In this document: positions 1-9,030 of the stretch, piece by piece
Position numbering within the stretch: the stretch's first letter is position 1
How the letters are laid out: every line of letters begins with the position of its first letter
Source of the DNA: Legionella sheltonii
GTDB lineage: Bacteria > Pseudomonadota > Gammaproteobacteria > Legionellales > Legionellaceae
Assembly (NCBI RefSeq): GCF_026191355.1
Contig: NZ_JAPHOQ010000003.1
Coordinates: 242,589-306,588 of the forward strand
DNA: 64,000 bases
Reading direction: 5' to 3'
Made by a program: the position numbers and the translations under genes
Notes under the pieces: model-generated
Told to the model about the DNA's origin: nothing
The model's database searches: none
Seen by the model: only the letters and a program-made list of their open reading frames with translations

Positions 1-404
1 TTTTATTATCACAATTCGAAAAATTTTGGGATTTGTATCCGCTAAAAAAATCAAAGCAAAAAGCATGGGAAGCATTTCAAGCGCTTAATCTCACACCTGA
101 GTTGCCAATACAAATTTATTCGGCTTTACAACAACAAATCCAGTTTTATCAACAACAGCATAGCCAAGGCCAATGGGTTGCTGCTTGGAAATATCCTGCC
201 AATTGGTTAGCGCAACATTGTTGGAAAGATGAAATTCAAAGTGATACGTGTCAGGAGACAAATAATGCAGTCCATGAAACAAATTATAAGAAACAACCCA
301 TTAGAGACAGCTTCTGGGAGTCATGTAAATCAGGAATTGAAGAAGAAGCCGATGACAACATCATCGACCTTAGCGCCTACCGAGGAAAGTCGCAAGCGCA
401 TTGA
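1..404 (+). CDS. lvrA: LvrA-like protein, 5' end outside the window
   Basis: The frame is open from the first base, so the start lies upstream of the window. The first visible residues include F-x-x-FW-x-x-YP followed by K-x-x-K-x-x-A, a pattern common in phage and plasmid replication-initiation helper proteins and in the LvrA protein that opens the lvr cluster of Legionella integrative elements. A TTG at 33 could only start a protein lacking that motif, so it is an unlikely start. The middle is Gln-rich and the tail is acidic. The 3' end overlaps lvrB by 53 nt in another frame. The family name rests on motif plus position before lvrB and the csrA-like gene; the biochemical role is not known to me. 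Confidence 0.6.
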   Translation, partial: LLSQFEKFWDLYPLKKSKQKAWEAFQALNLTPELPIQIYSALQQQIQFYQQQHSQGQWVAAWKYPANWLAQHCWKDEIQSDTCQETNNAVHETNYKKQPIRDSFWESCKSGIEEEADDNIIDLSAYRGKSQAH

Positions 405-729
405 TCGATTATTTTTGAGGTTTGCAGCTATGTACGGACAGGTTTGGCGTAGTCAATTTAAAAGCGATGAGTTTTTAGTTTTTGTTAAAGGTGAATGGCA
501 ACAAGGACTACTTGCCTATGCGGATAACATTCTTGATCTGGCAATTGATTTATGTCGAAAAAATAAGGAACTACCGCCAACCTTACCCCAATTTATTGAT
601 TTTTGTAAAAACTGTTCCAAGAGAAGTTCATTTTTTGTACCTGATGAAGCTCCCAAAAACAATAACCCTGAAGTGGCTAAAACCCAATTACTGAAAATGA
701 AACACATTTTAAATATGAAAGTTAACTAA
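352..729 (+). CDS. lvrB: LvrB-like protein (replication protein P-like)
   Basis: 125-residue protein. I chose ATG 352 because a purine-rich GAAGAAGAAG precedes it; the frame is open to 229 but the upstream part overlaps lvrA deeply. The Arg-rich start, the F-x-x-MYG region and the pattern of a small helical domain followed by a P-x-L-P-x-F-x-x-F-C segment resemble lambda P-like replication or helicase-loader proteins. In Legionella mobile elements lvrA, lvrB and the csrA-like lvrC form a conserved block just ahead of the transfer genes, as here (13 nt to the next gene). The role in the element is inferred from context only. Confidence 0.6.
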   Translation: MTTSSTLAPTEESRKRIDRLFLRFAAMYGQVWRSQFKSDEFLVFVKGEWQQGLLAYADNILDLAIDLCRKNKELPPTLPQFIDFCKNCSKRSSFFVPDEAPKNNNPEVAKTQLLKMKHILNMKVN

Positions 730-742
730 AAAGGAGAAGAAG

Positions 743-979
743 ATGTTGAGTTTAACTAGAAGAGTCGGTGAAAGCATTGTTATTGGAGAAGATATATTTA
801 TCACAGTTCTATGTTGTAAAGGGAATCAGGTACGCATTGGGTTTAATGCACCCAATTCAGTAGCAATCCACCGTTATGAAATTTATCAAAAAATTCAATC
901 TGAAAAGCACGATGGTTTGGCTGATCCAACAAAGAAATTTTGCCCATCAATGCAGCAATCAATCCTCAATCACCATTAA
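743..979 (+). CDS. csrT: CsrA-family RNA-binding regulator of the element (CsrT/LvrC)
   Basis: 78 residues. The first 53 align well with CsrA: M-L-x-L-T-R-R-V-G-E at the start, [11 protein letters not shown] at residues 27-37 and HRYEIY at 43-48. The RNA-contacting residues L4 and R44 are both present. CsrA binds GGA motifs near ribosome-binding sites as a dimer. CsrA paralogues tied to Legionella integrative conjugative elements (lvrC, csrT) are thought to control the element's own transfer genes. The roughly 25-residue tail with Cys and Pro is longer than in housekeeping CsrA (about 60 residues). The ribosome-binding site AAGGAGAAG precedes ATG 743. The next gene, traA, starts 15 nt later behind a GGAGGGA leader. 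Confidence 0.88.
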   Translation: MLSLTRRVGESIVIGEDIFITVLCCKGNQVRIGFNAPNSVAIHRYEIYQKIQSEKHDGLADPTKKFCPSMQQSILNHH

Positions 980-993
980 AAAGGAGGGATAAC

Positions 994-1296
994 ATGTCTT
1001 TATTAAATCAGTTCAGAAGTAACGTGTTAAGCAGTATTAATGCTCACATTGGAAAGATTTTCATACTTATTTGCTTGCTAATAATGGCTCAAGGAACCTT
1101 TGCAGCGGATGCTTTATCCGCTGCAGAAGAAGTAGTTAAGGATACCTACAATGGTTCGATAAAAACCTATCTTTATGTCGGAGAAGCTGTAGCGGCTGTT
1201 GTTACCTTGATGTTTACTCGAAATATTAAAACGCTTGGCGGCGTTGGGGCGATGGCTATTTTTCTAAATGTCGTTGCAATGCTAGCAGGGGTTTAA
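994..1296 (+). CDS. traA: TraA-like F-type pilin
   Basis: 100-residue prepilin. The start ATG 994 follows a strong AAAGGAGGGATAAC ribosome-binding site. A long signal or leader (residues about 1-37) has a hydrophobic core and ends at an A-A-D processing-like site, followed by a mature chain of about 62 residues with two hydrophobic segments (about 54-72 and 80-99). This is the size and layout of F TraA propilin. The subunit is inserted in the inner membrane and assembled into the conjugative pilus. First gene of the tra series; traL starts 1 nt after its stop. Sequence identity in this family is low, so the call leans on layout and position. Confidence 0.78.
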   Translation: MSLLNQFRSNVLSSINAHIGKIFILICLLIMAQGTFAADALSAAEEVVKDTYNGSIKTYLYVGEAVAAVVTLMFTRNIKTLGGVGAMAIFLNVVAMLAGV

Positions 1297-1297
1297 G

Positions 1298-1591
1298 ATG
1301 GAAGATCCGAGAAAATACAAAACACCCCAATATCTTAATGAGCCTTATCGATTGATTATTTTTACACTCGATGAGGTCATGGTAGCAGCATTAACTCTCT
1401 ACGTATTTGGGGCTGTTTGTGGTTTTTTTGTTACCTCATTGATTCTAACCTGTGCGTTTCTATTCCTGATGAAACGCATGAAGGGGAATGAAGGTCCCTA
1501 TTTTTATATCCACCTTTTTTATTGGTTCTTTTCTCTATCACCTAAGTTACGGGCAACACCACCGTCATGGATTAGAGCGTTTTTGGGGTAA
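1298..1591 (+). CDS. traL: TraL, F-type pilus assembly inner-membrane protein
   Basis: 97 residues (F TraL is about 91). A short N-terminal region with P-x-Y-L-N-E-P is followed by two closely spaced hydrophobic segments (about residues 27-60). This is the VirB3-like subunit at the base of the secretion channel. The gene is packed between traA (1 nt) and traE (3 nt), the expected order. Confidence 0.85.
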   Translation: MEDPRKYKTPQYLNEPYRLIIFTLDEVMVAALTLYVFGAVCGFFVTSLILTCAFLFLMKRMKGNEGPYFYIHLFYWFFSLSPKLRATPPSWIRAFLG

Positions 1592-1594
1592 CAG

Positions 1595-2158
1595 ATGAAA
1601 ATAGAACAAAAAAAATCAGAATTAATGAAGGAAAAAAAGATTAGGGTTTTATTCATAGGTATTAGTAGTGTGCTGCTAGCTATGACATTCATGCAATCAA
1701 TTACCATTGTGGCCTTATTGCATTATGCTCATAGCAAACATGAAACCCATTTCATCCCACCTAAAATATCTCAAGAATTTACACTTTCTGGAACAGGTGT
1801 TTCGGAAGGCTATTTAAGAGACATGACCAATTTCTTAACGCAACTTCGTTTTAATATCACTTCAAGTTCAGCCACTTACCAATTTAATGCGCTCTTAGGC
1901 TATGTAGCTCCCTCACTGTATGGGGACATCAGGGCGCAATTGGTTAAGGAAGTCGAACAAATTAATCACGAACATTTATCCAGCGTGTTTTATCCATCGA
2001 CCTTTGAAATTGATATCAAACACTTGAGCGTAAAAGTAATGGGACAGATGAAGCGTTTTGTTGGCGCGGATTTGATGTCTGATGTACGGGAGACTTTTTT
2101 GATTAGGTATTCCTATGAGTATGGCCTGTTGAAACTAACGAATCTTGAGAAGGTGTAA
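1595..2158 (+). CDS. traE: TraE, VirB8-like conjugation scaffold protein
   Basis: 187 residues, nearly identical in length to F TraE (188). A Lys/Glu-rich start is followed by one membrane segment (about residues 17-42) and a periplasmic domain. TraE is the VirB8-type bitopic protein of the F transfer apparatus and is needed for pilus assembly. Its place between traL and traK, with a 2-nt gap to traK, supports the call. Confidence 0.88.
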   Translation: MKIEQKKSELMKEKKIRVLFIGISSVLLAMTFMQSITIVALLHYAHSKHETHFIPPKISQEFTLSGTGVSEGYLRDMTNFLTQLRFNITSSSATYQFNALLGYVAPSLYGDIRAQLVKEVEQINHEHLSSVFYPSTFEIDIKHLSVKVMGQMKRFVGADLMSDVRETFLIRYSYEYGLLKLTNLEKV

Positions 2159-2160
2159 TC

Positions 2161-2874
2161 ATGAAACAAATGGCAATGATATTCAGCTTAGGCTTATTAA
2201 TAGCAACAGCAGAAGGTGCTCAAATAAAAACAGTCAGAAATTATGAAGATATTTTCATTAATGCCTCAATTAAAGAACCCAATAATCTGATGTTAGAGGA
2301 TGATCGCATTCAGCAAATAAAAGCACCTGGCAACACCCTGGTTGATGCATGCAATGGGAAGGCGAATTGCAAATTAATTGATGATACGACGGGTATTCTT
2401 ACTTTTTTGCCATCGCCTCTTTACCACACGCGAGCTTTTACTATCAATTTGCTGACTGAAAAAGGCTTTTTTTACAACGTGCGTGTAGAGCCAAAACCCA
2501 TTGCTTCACAAACAATCGTTTTTAAATCCTATAAAAACCCTGTAATTCGTGCCCGTGACCCACGTACTTCAAGTTATGAAAAGGTAATGGTTGGTTTTTT
2601 AAGAGCACTGGTTAATGGGTATTTGCCAGAAGGTTTTACTCAAACAATACCTAAAAAGCCTTCGGTATATAAAGCGCAAAAAACACAGCTAAAACGCTTG
2701 TTGACGGTTAAAGGCAACCGTATGCGGGGTGAAATTTTTGAGTTAAAGAACGTAACCAATCAGCCTATTGATGCCAAGGAATCTTGGTTTAATTGGCCTG
2801 GAACCAAAGGGGTGGCGCTTGCTAAAACCCATTTAGCGCCGTTTGAAACTACTCGATTGTACAGGATTAGCTAA
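2161..2874 (+). CDS. traK: TraK, VirB9-like secretin component
   Basis: 237 residues (F TraK about 242). The signal peptide is residues 1-19, ending near TAEGA. The rest is a beta-rich periplasmic protein that, with TraB and TraV, builds the envelope-spanning core of the F-type secretion channel. The C-terminus reads ETTRLYRIS. The stop is separated from the traB ATG by one base. Confidence 0.88.
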   Translation: MKQMAMIFSLGLLIATAEGAQIKTVRNYEDIFINASIKEPNNLMLEDDRIQQIKAPGNTLVDACNGKANCKLIDDTTGILTFLPSPLYHTRAFTINLLTEKGFFYNVRVEPKPIASQTIVFKSYKNPVIRARDPRTSSYEKVMVGFLRALVNGYLPEGFTQTIPKKPSVYKAQKTQLKRLLTVKGNRMRGEIFELKNVTNQPIDAKESWFNWPGTKGVALAKTHLAPFETTRLYRIS

Positions 2875-2875
2875 C

Positions 2876-4162
2876 ATGTCTATTCAACTTAAAAAACAAC
2901 AACAGATCTTTTTAGGGATTGTTATCGGCGTTATAGTGTTGGTGATTGCGTGCTTTGCCTTATTGGGAAACAAGACAGTTAAATCCAGAGAGGTTGATAA
3001 ACCCGCTTATAAAAAACACAGCTTAGCCAGCCCGATATCTACTGCCACTAATGAATCCCATTGGATTGAGAAAACACAAAATGCCTGGCGAGCTGAGCTT
3101 GCAAAATCAGAGCTCTTTGATAAAAGCCTCAAAGCATTAGGTGATGAAAAAGACAAGCAAAGCAAGCTCATTACTTCGCAAAAAGATGAACTATCGGAAA
3201 TGAAATCAACACTTTCTGAGCTGAAGCATCAAATAGTTAAACTGCAAATGGAGCGTACTACCCCAATAAATGGGACATTAAAAACCAATGAGCCCCAAAA
3301 TGGGTTATTACCCCGAGCAGATGAATCGGCAGCGAGTAACTCTATAGAGATAGATTCTGGATTTATTCAATACACAGCCAAGTTAAATAAAAAATCCAAG
3401 CCACGAATCAAAACACCCAATAATTATGTCTTCTCTAATACCTTTGCTAAAGCAGTTGTTTTACAAGGGGCTGATGCTTCAGCGGGAGTTTTAAGCCAGG
3501 CCAACCCGGACATTATGATATTTCAAATAGTCGATGATGGAGTGATGCCGAATAAATACAGGGCACCGCTTAAAGGCTGTATGGTAAGTGCTTCTGTAAT
3601 TGGTGATATTTCCAGTGAGCGAGGGAAATTTCGTACCGAACGATTAAGTTGCATTCATTCCAATGGGACCAGTATCGACATCCAGGTCACGGGTATTATT
3701 GCAGATTCTAAAAACGGAATTCGTGGGCGTGCAGTATGGCGTGATGAACCGATGGTGAAAAAAGCTTTTTGGGGGAACTTCTGGGAAAGCATGGGCAATA
3801 TTGGCCAGCAATATTCCACTGATTACAGCACCTCGCCTCTAGGAAGTGTATCAACCATTCAAGCAGGAAAAATTCCCCTAGCGGCTGTTTCTAGCGGCGG
3901 ATCGGGTGCAGCCAAAATGTATGCACAGTACAACATCAAGCGCGCTGAAATGTACCACCCAATTATTCAATTGCCTCCAATGGTTACAGTTGATGTGACT
4001 TTTCTTAAAGGATTTTGGCTTGACGGAGGGACGGACACTAATGCCCCTGAACAACCAGAAGAAAGACAAGATTCCAAAGTGGCTTTTGAAGCTCCTGTCG
4101 AGTCTGAGACTTCTGAAGAAAAAGCTGCTAATCAATTTTTCTATAAAAACCACTCTTTCTAA
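2876..4162 (+). CDS. traB: TraB, VirB10-like core-complex protein
   Basis: 428 residues from ATG 2876, one base after traK; the longer frame from 2843 would overlap traK. One membrane segment lies at residues about 9-31, followed by a coiled-coil region at about 65-125 (ELSEMKSTLSELKHQI is typical) and then a VirB10-like beta domain with the GCMVSASVIGD and SERGKFRTERLSC segments. TraB links the inner membrane to the TraK/TraV outer-membrane ring. Adjacent to traV, as in F. Confidence 0.92.
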   Translation: MSIQLKKQQQIFLGIVIGVIVLVIACFALLGNKTVKSREVDKPAYKKHSLASPISTATNESHWIEKTQNAWRAELAKSELFDKSLKALGDEKDKQSKLITSQKDELSEMKSTLSELKHQIVKLQMERTTPINGTLKTNEPQNGLLPRADESAASNSIEIDSGFIQYTAKLNKKSKPRIKTPNNYVFSNTFAKAVVLQGADASAGVLSQANPDIMIFQIVDDGVMPNKYRAPLKGCMVSASVIGDISSERGKFRTERLSCIHSNGTSIDIQVTGIIADSKNGIRGRAVWRDEPMVKKAFWGNFWESMGNIGQQYSTDYSTSPLGSVSTIQAGKIPLAAVSSGGSGAAKMYAQYNIKRAEMYHPIIQLPPMVTVDVTFLKGFWLDGGTDTNAPEQPEERQDSKVAFEAPVESETSEEKAANQFFYKNHSF

Positions 4163-4175
4163 GGACATATCGAAC

Positions 4176-4526
4176 ATGAAAACTCTAATTACTTTATTAC
4201 TGTTGCCCTGTGTTGTTTTGACCGGCTGCGCCAAACTGAATGAGGACTTTGATTGCCCAGCCCCCAGCGGAGGATCGTGCAAACGCATGGACGAGGTTTA
4301 TGACATGGTAAATGGTAAGGGCAAATCCCTGGCAGTAACCCCCAACCGAAATCCTTTAGTGATGGATGGACGACCTGGTCATCCTGTGCGATATGGAGAA
4401 GGGGTGATGCCTCTTTGGATAGCGCCTTATGAAGACACTGATGGCAATTATCATCAAGCCAATCGGGTGTACAGCGTTGTTAAAGAAGGACAGTGGATGC
4501 AGCAGTCCCAATTGGCTTCAAAATAA
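4176..4526 (+). CDS. traV: TraV, outer-membrane lipoprotein of the transfer channel
   Basis: 116 residues from ATG 4176. The signal ends in a clear lipobox, V-L-T-G-C at residues about 14-18. Further cysteines follow in DFDCPAPSGGSC, matching the small Cys pair after the lipidated Cys in TraV proteins. Shorter than F TraV (about 171). It would anchor the TraK/TraB ring in the outer membrane. It lies 13 nt after traB and 11 nt before traC. Confidence 0.85.
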   Translation: MKTLITLLLLPCVVLTGCAKLNEDFDCPAPSGGSCKRMDEVYDMVNGKGKSLAVTPNRNPLVMDGRPGHPVRYGEGVMPLWIAPYEDTDGNYHQANRVYSVVKEGQWMQQSQLASK

Positions 4527-4537
4527 GGAGAGCCACT

Positions 4538-7090
4538 ATGTTATCTACACTAAAAAAAGCGCGTCGCGCAGTTAGAAACACAAGCACTACTTTAAGTCAT
4601 GCAACAGGCTCGTTACTGGAAACATTGCGAGAAGAGCTAGGCATGACTGATGCGCATCATAAAAAGCAAATAGAAGCACTGTTGGATACATATTGCTTAG
4701 CACCTTATTTGCCAGATGAGGTCTACGATTCGGAAGCCGACATTTATCCCTACAAACAAGCCTCTCATATGATGTTTGAATGTTCCACATTGATTGGTGC
4801 CAGTGAAGAAACCATGACTATTCTCACCAGTATATTAACGGATATTTTACCACCGGAAAGTTGTTTTCATGCTTTGTTTTGGGCATCGCCTAAAATTGGC
4901 CACATGATTGATGAAATGGAACATCAACGCAATCAAGGCAGTGAGGTTTTAAAAGCCCTGGCACACCGACGAGCTGAATTTTACCGCAAAGGGGTGTACA
5001 GCTCATTAACTAAAGAAAGCAATTATGTCTTGCGTGATTTTCGTTTATTTTTATGTATTTCAATTCCGCGCAAATCTATAGAAGACGATCGCTTGTTGCT
5101 TGGTAGTTTGCGCGAAGACATCAGCAACAATCTAAAGTCAGTCAATATTGTTTGTAAAGAACTGTCTGTTGAAGAAGTGATTAGCTTAAAGCGGGAGTGG
5201 CTCTTTCCAACCGACAGCTTGTATGAAGAAAAAACCAATTACGATACCAATACTGAAATTCGTTTTCAACTGACTGACATTGAAGCGAGTATGCGGGTTA
5301 AATCCAATCAAATAGAGATTGAGCGAGAAGAAGATACGAGGGTGATTAAATGCTTGTCCGTCAGGCAATATCCTAAATCCCCTGTGCAATGGCAAATGGG
5401 TGATTTATTTGGAAAAATGTTTAATACCTCTTTGCAAATAAGTTGTCCCTTTCTTTTTAGTTTTGCAATACGAATTAAAGATAAAGATAAGGTGATGGCG
5501 GCATTAGATGCCAAGTATGCTGATGAAGGTCAAAATGCCAAACAACCTTTTATTGCCAAATGGGTCAAAAATTTTAACAAAAAATACGCAGAAATTGAGG
5601 AGTTAAGAGAGCGGCTCAGTGGCGATGATTCTTTGGTTGATTCCTATTATAACGTTTTATTGTTTACAACACCTGCCAATGTCCGTCGCGATGTACGACG
5701 TGCCAAGGATGTATTTCGGGGTAACCAATTTGATTTACGCACGCCAACAGGTTTGCAGTTACAAACACTTCTAGCCTCCATGCCCTTTGCACCTGCTGAA
5801 GGTATGTTTGATGATTACAAATCATTTGGACGGATAAGACCTTTAACCAGTTTTAATACGGTTAACTTATTACCTATCCAGGGGGAATGGAAAGGGGCAG
5901 GACGATTTGCTCAGGTCTATCCACAAAGACGGGGGCAATTTACCGCTATTTATTTTTTTGACAACGTAGTCAGAAACTATAATGTCGCTATTGTAGCTCC
6001 TCCTGGAAAAGGAAAATCCTTTTTAATGAATGACTACATTCAAAGTCTGTTATCCCAGGGGGGCTTTGTTTATATCATTGATGTGGGCGGTTCATACGCT
6101 AAATCTTGTGAGATGTTGAACGGACAGCTTATTGATTTTAATCATGACACCGAAATTAGCCTAAACCTCTTTTCCACAATTGATGCACAAGCCAAAAATG
6201 ATACTGCATTTAAAGATGTTCACAATCAGCTAATACAACTTGTAGGTATGATGGCAAGACCATCCGGTAACGTCAGTGATGAAGAACGAAGTCATATTGA
6301 GAAAGCCATTGAGGCGATGTGGCGACAACATCACAATGCTACAACTATTACTCTTATTGCTCATCACTTAGAAAGTAGTAACGATCCTATTTCTCAAAAT
6401 ATTGGGCGCCTGTTGTATAGCTATACTAAAAACGGTCGTTATGGCAGTTATTTTGAACCGCCTTGTTCGCTCGATTTTAAAAGAAATTTAGTCATTTTAG
6501 AGTTGGGTGGTCTTGATGGAAATAAGGATTTGCAGCGCATTGTATTGAAAATCTTAATGTATCAAATCACCAATGCGATGTATTACACGCCAAAGCACAT
6601 TCCCAAAAGCTGCTTGATTGATGAATCCTACGAATTACTTTCAGACAATGGCACGGGTGGCAGTGCTAACTTTGTTAACGAGGGCTATAGGCGTGCGCCT
6701 AAATACGGTGGTAATTTTATTACAGTGACTCATGGCTTAGATGATTATGAAAACAATCCAACTGCCAAAATGTGTTACGACAACGCCTATTATAAAATCT
6801 TTTTAGGTGCCTCCAAAAGTACGATTGACACTTTAAAAACGAGTAATCAGTTGGATGCTTATGGCGAGCGTTTAATCCGAAGCCTTAAAATAACTAATGA
6901 ATACTCTGAGTTTTTAATGATGTGTGAAGAGAATTCAACAGTGCATCGTTTGATTGTCGATCCATTTTCACGCGTCCTAAACACCACAAGAGGCCCAGAA
7001 GTAGAAGCCTTGAAACGATTAATGGCAACAGGTTTGCCATTGGCTGATGCCATTTCCAAAGTTGCCCTGGAGGTGTATGGCTATGTTTAA
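4538..7090 (+). CDS. traC: TraC, VirB4-family ATPase
   Basis: 850 residues (F TraC about 875). Start ATG 4538 follows ATAAGGAGAGCC. The N-terminal half is the TraC/VirB4 membrane-associated domain. The ATPase domain has Walker A PPGKGKS at about residues 488-494 and a Walker B region KSCLIDESYELL at about 690-701. TraC energises pilus assembly and interacts with TraL and the channel at the inner-membrane face. The 3' end overlaps trbI by 8 nt, suggesting translational coupling. Confidence 0.95.
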   Translation: MLSTLKKARRAVRNTSTTLSHATGSLLETLREELGMTDAHHKKQIEALLDTYCLAPYLPDEVYDSEADIYPYKQASHMMFECSTLIGASEETMTILTSILTDILPPESCFHALFWASPKIGHMIDEMEHQRNQGSEVLKALAHRRAEFYRKGVYSSLTKESNYVLRDFRLFLCISIPRKSIEDDRLLLGSLREDISNNLKSVNIVCKELSVEEVISLKREWLFPTDSLYEEKTNYDTNTEIRFQLTDIEASMRVKSNQIEIEREEDTRVIKCLSVRQYPKSPVQWQMGDLFGKMFNTSLQISCPFLFSFAIRIKDKDKVMAALDAKYADEGQNAKQPFIAKWVKNFNKKYAEIEELRERLSGDDSLVDSYYNVLLFTTPANVRRDVRRAKDVFRGNQFDLRTPTGLQLQTLLASMPFAPAEGMFDDYKSFGRIRPLTSFNTVNLLPIQGEWKGAGRFAQVYPQRRGQFTAIYFFDNVVRNYNVAIVAPPGKGKSFLMNDYIQSLLSQGGFVYIIDVGGSYAKSCEMLNGQLIDFNHDTEISLNLFSTIDAQAKNDTAFKDVHNQLIQLVGMMARPSGNVSDEERSHIEKAIEAMWRQHHNATTITLIAHHLESSNDPISQNIGRLLYSYTKNGRYGSYFEPPCSLDFKRNLVILELGGLDGNKDLQRIVLKILMYQITNAMYYTPKHIPKSCLIDESYELLSDNGTGGSANFVNEGYRRAPKYGGNFITVTHGLDDYENNPTAKMCYDNAYYKIFLGASKSTIDTLKTSNQLDAYGERLIRSLKITNEYSEFLMMCEENSTVHRLIVDPFSRVLNTTRGPEVEALKRLMATGLPLADAISKVALEVYGYV

Positions 7091-7418
7091 GGCAACTCAA
7101 GTATCTCTTTTGACCGCACTCATTACCAGCGTCTTAGTTAATGGGATTTTTTATAGTGCTTTGAGACGGCCAGATATTGCAACCGTTGATATCGTGTCAA
7201 TCACCTCCCAATTTATCAAAGAGGAAGCGCAAAAAAATCATTCAAACCTTGAGAAAGAAGCAGCGATTAAAGCATTTTCGCATCATTTGGAAGCAGCGTT
7301 ACAAGATTTGTCCCAATCCAAATCGTTGGTGTTATTGCCGAAGGAAGCAGTAATTAAAGGCAGCACTGATTATACAGCCACCCTCATGACGATGATCAAA
7401 TTGGAGCATAAATCGTGA
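7083..7418 (+). CDS. trbI: TrbI, F-type pilus retraction/assembly protein
   Basis: 111 residues with one N-terminal membrane segment (about 7-25) and a periplasmic helical tail, the layout of F TrbI (about 128 residues). ATG 7083 has GGAGG at 7069-7073, a 9-nt spacing; the ATG at 7077 is only 3 nt from that site and is less likely. It overlaps traC upstream and traW downstream, the exact F gene order traC-trbI-traW. Confidence 0.75.
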   Translation: MFKATQVSLLTALITSVLVNGIFYSALRRPDIATVDIVSITSQFIKEEAQKNHSNLEKEAAIKAFSHHLEAALQDLSQSKSLVLLPKEAVIKGSTDYTATLMTMIKLEHKS

Positions 7419-8023
7419 AGAAGCTTCTGTTGATTATTTGCATGCTCTATCTCCCTTTTGCAGAGGCTAAAGACTATGGTGTCTTTGGCAAAACCTTTGA
7501 AATTGCTGAAATAGATTTTTTAGATTACATCCAGCAAAAAATGAAGGGGATGCAGGCTAATGGGGAATGGAAGACAGTACAATCTGAGTTTAAAAAACGG
7601 GTAAAAGAACATGTGGCACGCCCAACACCTATTCGTTTGCCGAGAGCAGAAGACAATAGAACGTGGTTTTTTAATCCATCACTTGCTGTGCCTTACGATG
7701 TGAAGGACAGTCACGGCCAAGTGATTGTTAAACAAGGCACTGTAATTAACCCCCTGGATAGAGTGGGCTTGAGTAGCACTCTCCTGTTTTTTGACGGGGA
7801 TGATGAGGCACAGGTTGCATGGGTTACCCAGGAATTAACGCAGCACCAAAAAGTAAAATTAATCCTCACTTCAGGCTCTGTAAAGGAAGTTGCGAATCAA
7901 TTAAAGCAAGCTATTTATTTTGATTTGAATGGATTTTTGGTTTCCAAATTTCAAATAAAGCACTTGCCGGTCAGGGTTTTTCAAGCAGGGAAGCGGTTAC
8001 AAATTAATGAGGTGACTGTATGA
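7415..8023 (+). CDS. traW: TraW, periplasmic pilus assembly protein
   Basis: 202 residues (F TraW about 210). Signal peptide about residues 1-18. The family features RTWFFNPSL and VIVKQGTVINPLDRV are present, and the F-x-F-D-G-D-D segment near residue 128 is typical. TraW works with TrbC and TraU in pilus extension. The start overlaps trbI by 4 nt (GTGA) and the end overlaps traU by 4 nt (ATGA). Confidence 0.92.
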   Translation: MKKLLLIICMLYLPFAEAKDYGVFGKTFEIAEIDFLDYIQQKMKGMQANGEWKTVQSEFKKRVKEHVARPTPIRLPRAEDNRTWFFNPSLAVPYDVKDSHGQVIVKQGTVINPLDRVGLSSTLLFFDGDDEAQVAWVTQELTQHQKVKLILTSGSVKEVANQLKQAIYFDLNGFLVSKFQIKHLPVRVFQAGKRLQINEVTV

Positions 8024-9015
8024 AAGCCTTTTTTGTTTTTCTTGCATTTTTAGCCTCTGGGTTGACACAAGCAGGCTCTTGTCATGGTCGTTTTGTTAAT
8101 CCCATTACGGATGTCTGTTGGTCGTGTTTGTTTCCATTCAGTTTAGGGCAAGCCAATCTCGTTTCCTCCAATCATTTGCCAGACACTAAAAACCCTAAAC
8201 TGCCTGTTTGTGAATGTCCAGGAAATCCTATACCACGATTTGGATTAACAATGGGTTATTGGGAGCCTGTGAATTTAGTGGATGTAACCCGAACTCCTTT
8301 TTGTCTGGTTAATTTAGGGGGGATTTCTTTAAATTTTGGCAAGTATTATCGCAAAGGTGCAGTGGAAACAGACAGTAATTTATCCAATCAATCATTTTAC
8401 CACGTGCACTGGTACAAGTTCCCATTGATGTATTGGTTGAATGTGTTAACTGATGGGATTTGTGTTGAAAAAGGAGACTTTGACATTGCTTATCCGAGTG
8501 AATTGGATGTGATGTGGAATGACGATGAGCTGGGTTTCATCATTAATCCTGAGGCGGTATTGTTTGGTAGTTTACCCGCACAAGCGGCTTGCGCTGCTGA
8601 TTCAAGTACCGCTTTATTGGGCAGTGCCATTGACAAACTCTTTTGGTGCGCAGGAGCTCAGGGAAGCATGTACCCTTTAACGGGGCATGTGCAAGAACAT
8701 GTTGGCGGGGTTCAGGCATCAGTCTTACTGTCTGAGCGTATGAATTTTAAACTGCACCGCCAGGGATTATTGGAAGACACAGTAGGACTTGATGATTCGA
8801 CAAGCAGCGCAAAATCCATTTGTCATACTCATTATTCCCCTATTTTGCCCAAATCACGCTACCGCTATCAAATGGTCAATCCTTTACCGACTACTAATGC
8901 CTGTTATCCCCTTGGGCGTGCTACGACCCTATGGGAGGCAGGGCACGAATATCCGTTTAAGGGCGAGGATTTTGGGTATCTGATCTGGCGCAAACGCAAT
9001 TGTTGTGCCTTTTAA
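8020..9015 (+). CDS. traU: TraU, conjugative DNA transfer protein
   Basis: 331 residues, matching F TraU (330). Signal peptide about residues 1-19, then a Cys-rich periplasmic protein with G-x-F-V-N-P-I-T-D-V-C-W-x-C near the start. Many cysteines are expected to form disulphides, which fits the thioredoxin-like proteins encoded downstream. TraU is needed for DNA transfer and helps pilus assembly. 15 nt before trbC. Confidence 0.94.
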   Translation: MKAFFVFLAFLASGLTQAGSCHGRFVNPITDVCWSCLFPFSLGQANLVSSNHLPDTKNPKLPVCECPGNPIPRFGLTMGYWEPVNLVDVTRTPFCLVNLGGISLNFGKYYRKGAVETDSNLSNQSFYHVHWYKFPLMYWLNVLTDGICVEKGDFDIAYPSELDVMWNDDELGFIINPEAVLFGSLPAQAACAADSSTALLGSAIDKLFWCAGAQGSMYPLTGHVQEHVGGVQASVLLSERMNFKLHRQGLLEDTVGLDDSTSSAKSICHTHYSPILPKSRYRYQMVNPLPTTNACYPLGRATTLWEAGHEYPFKGEDFGYLIWRKRNCCAF

Positions 9016-9030
9016 CGATTAGGAGTTGTG

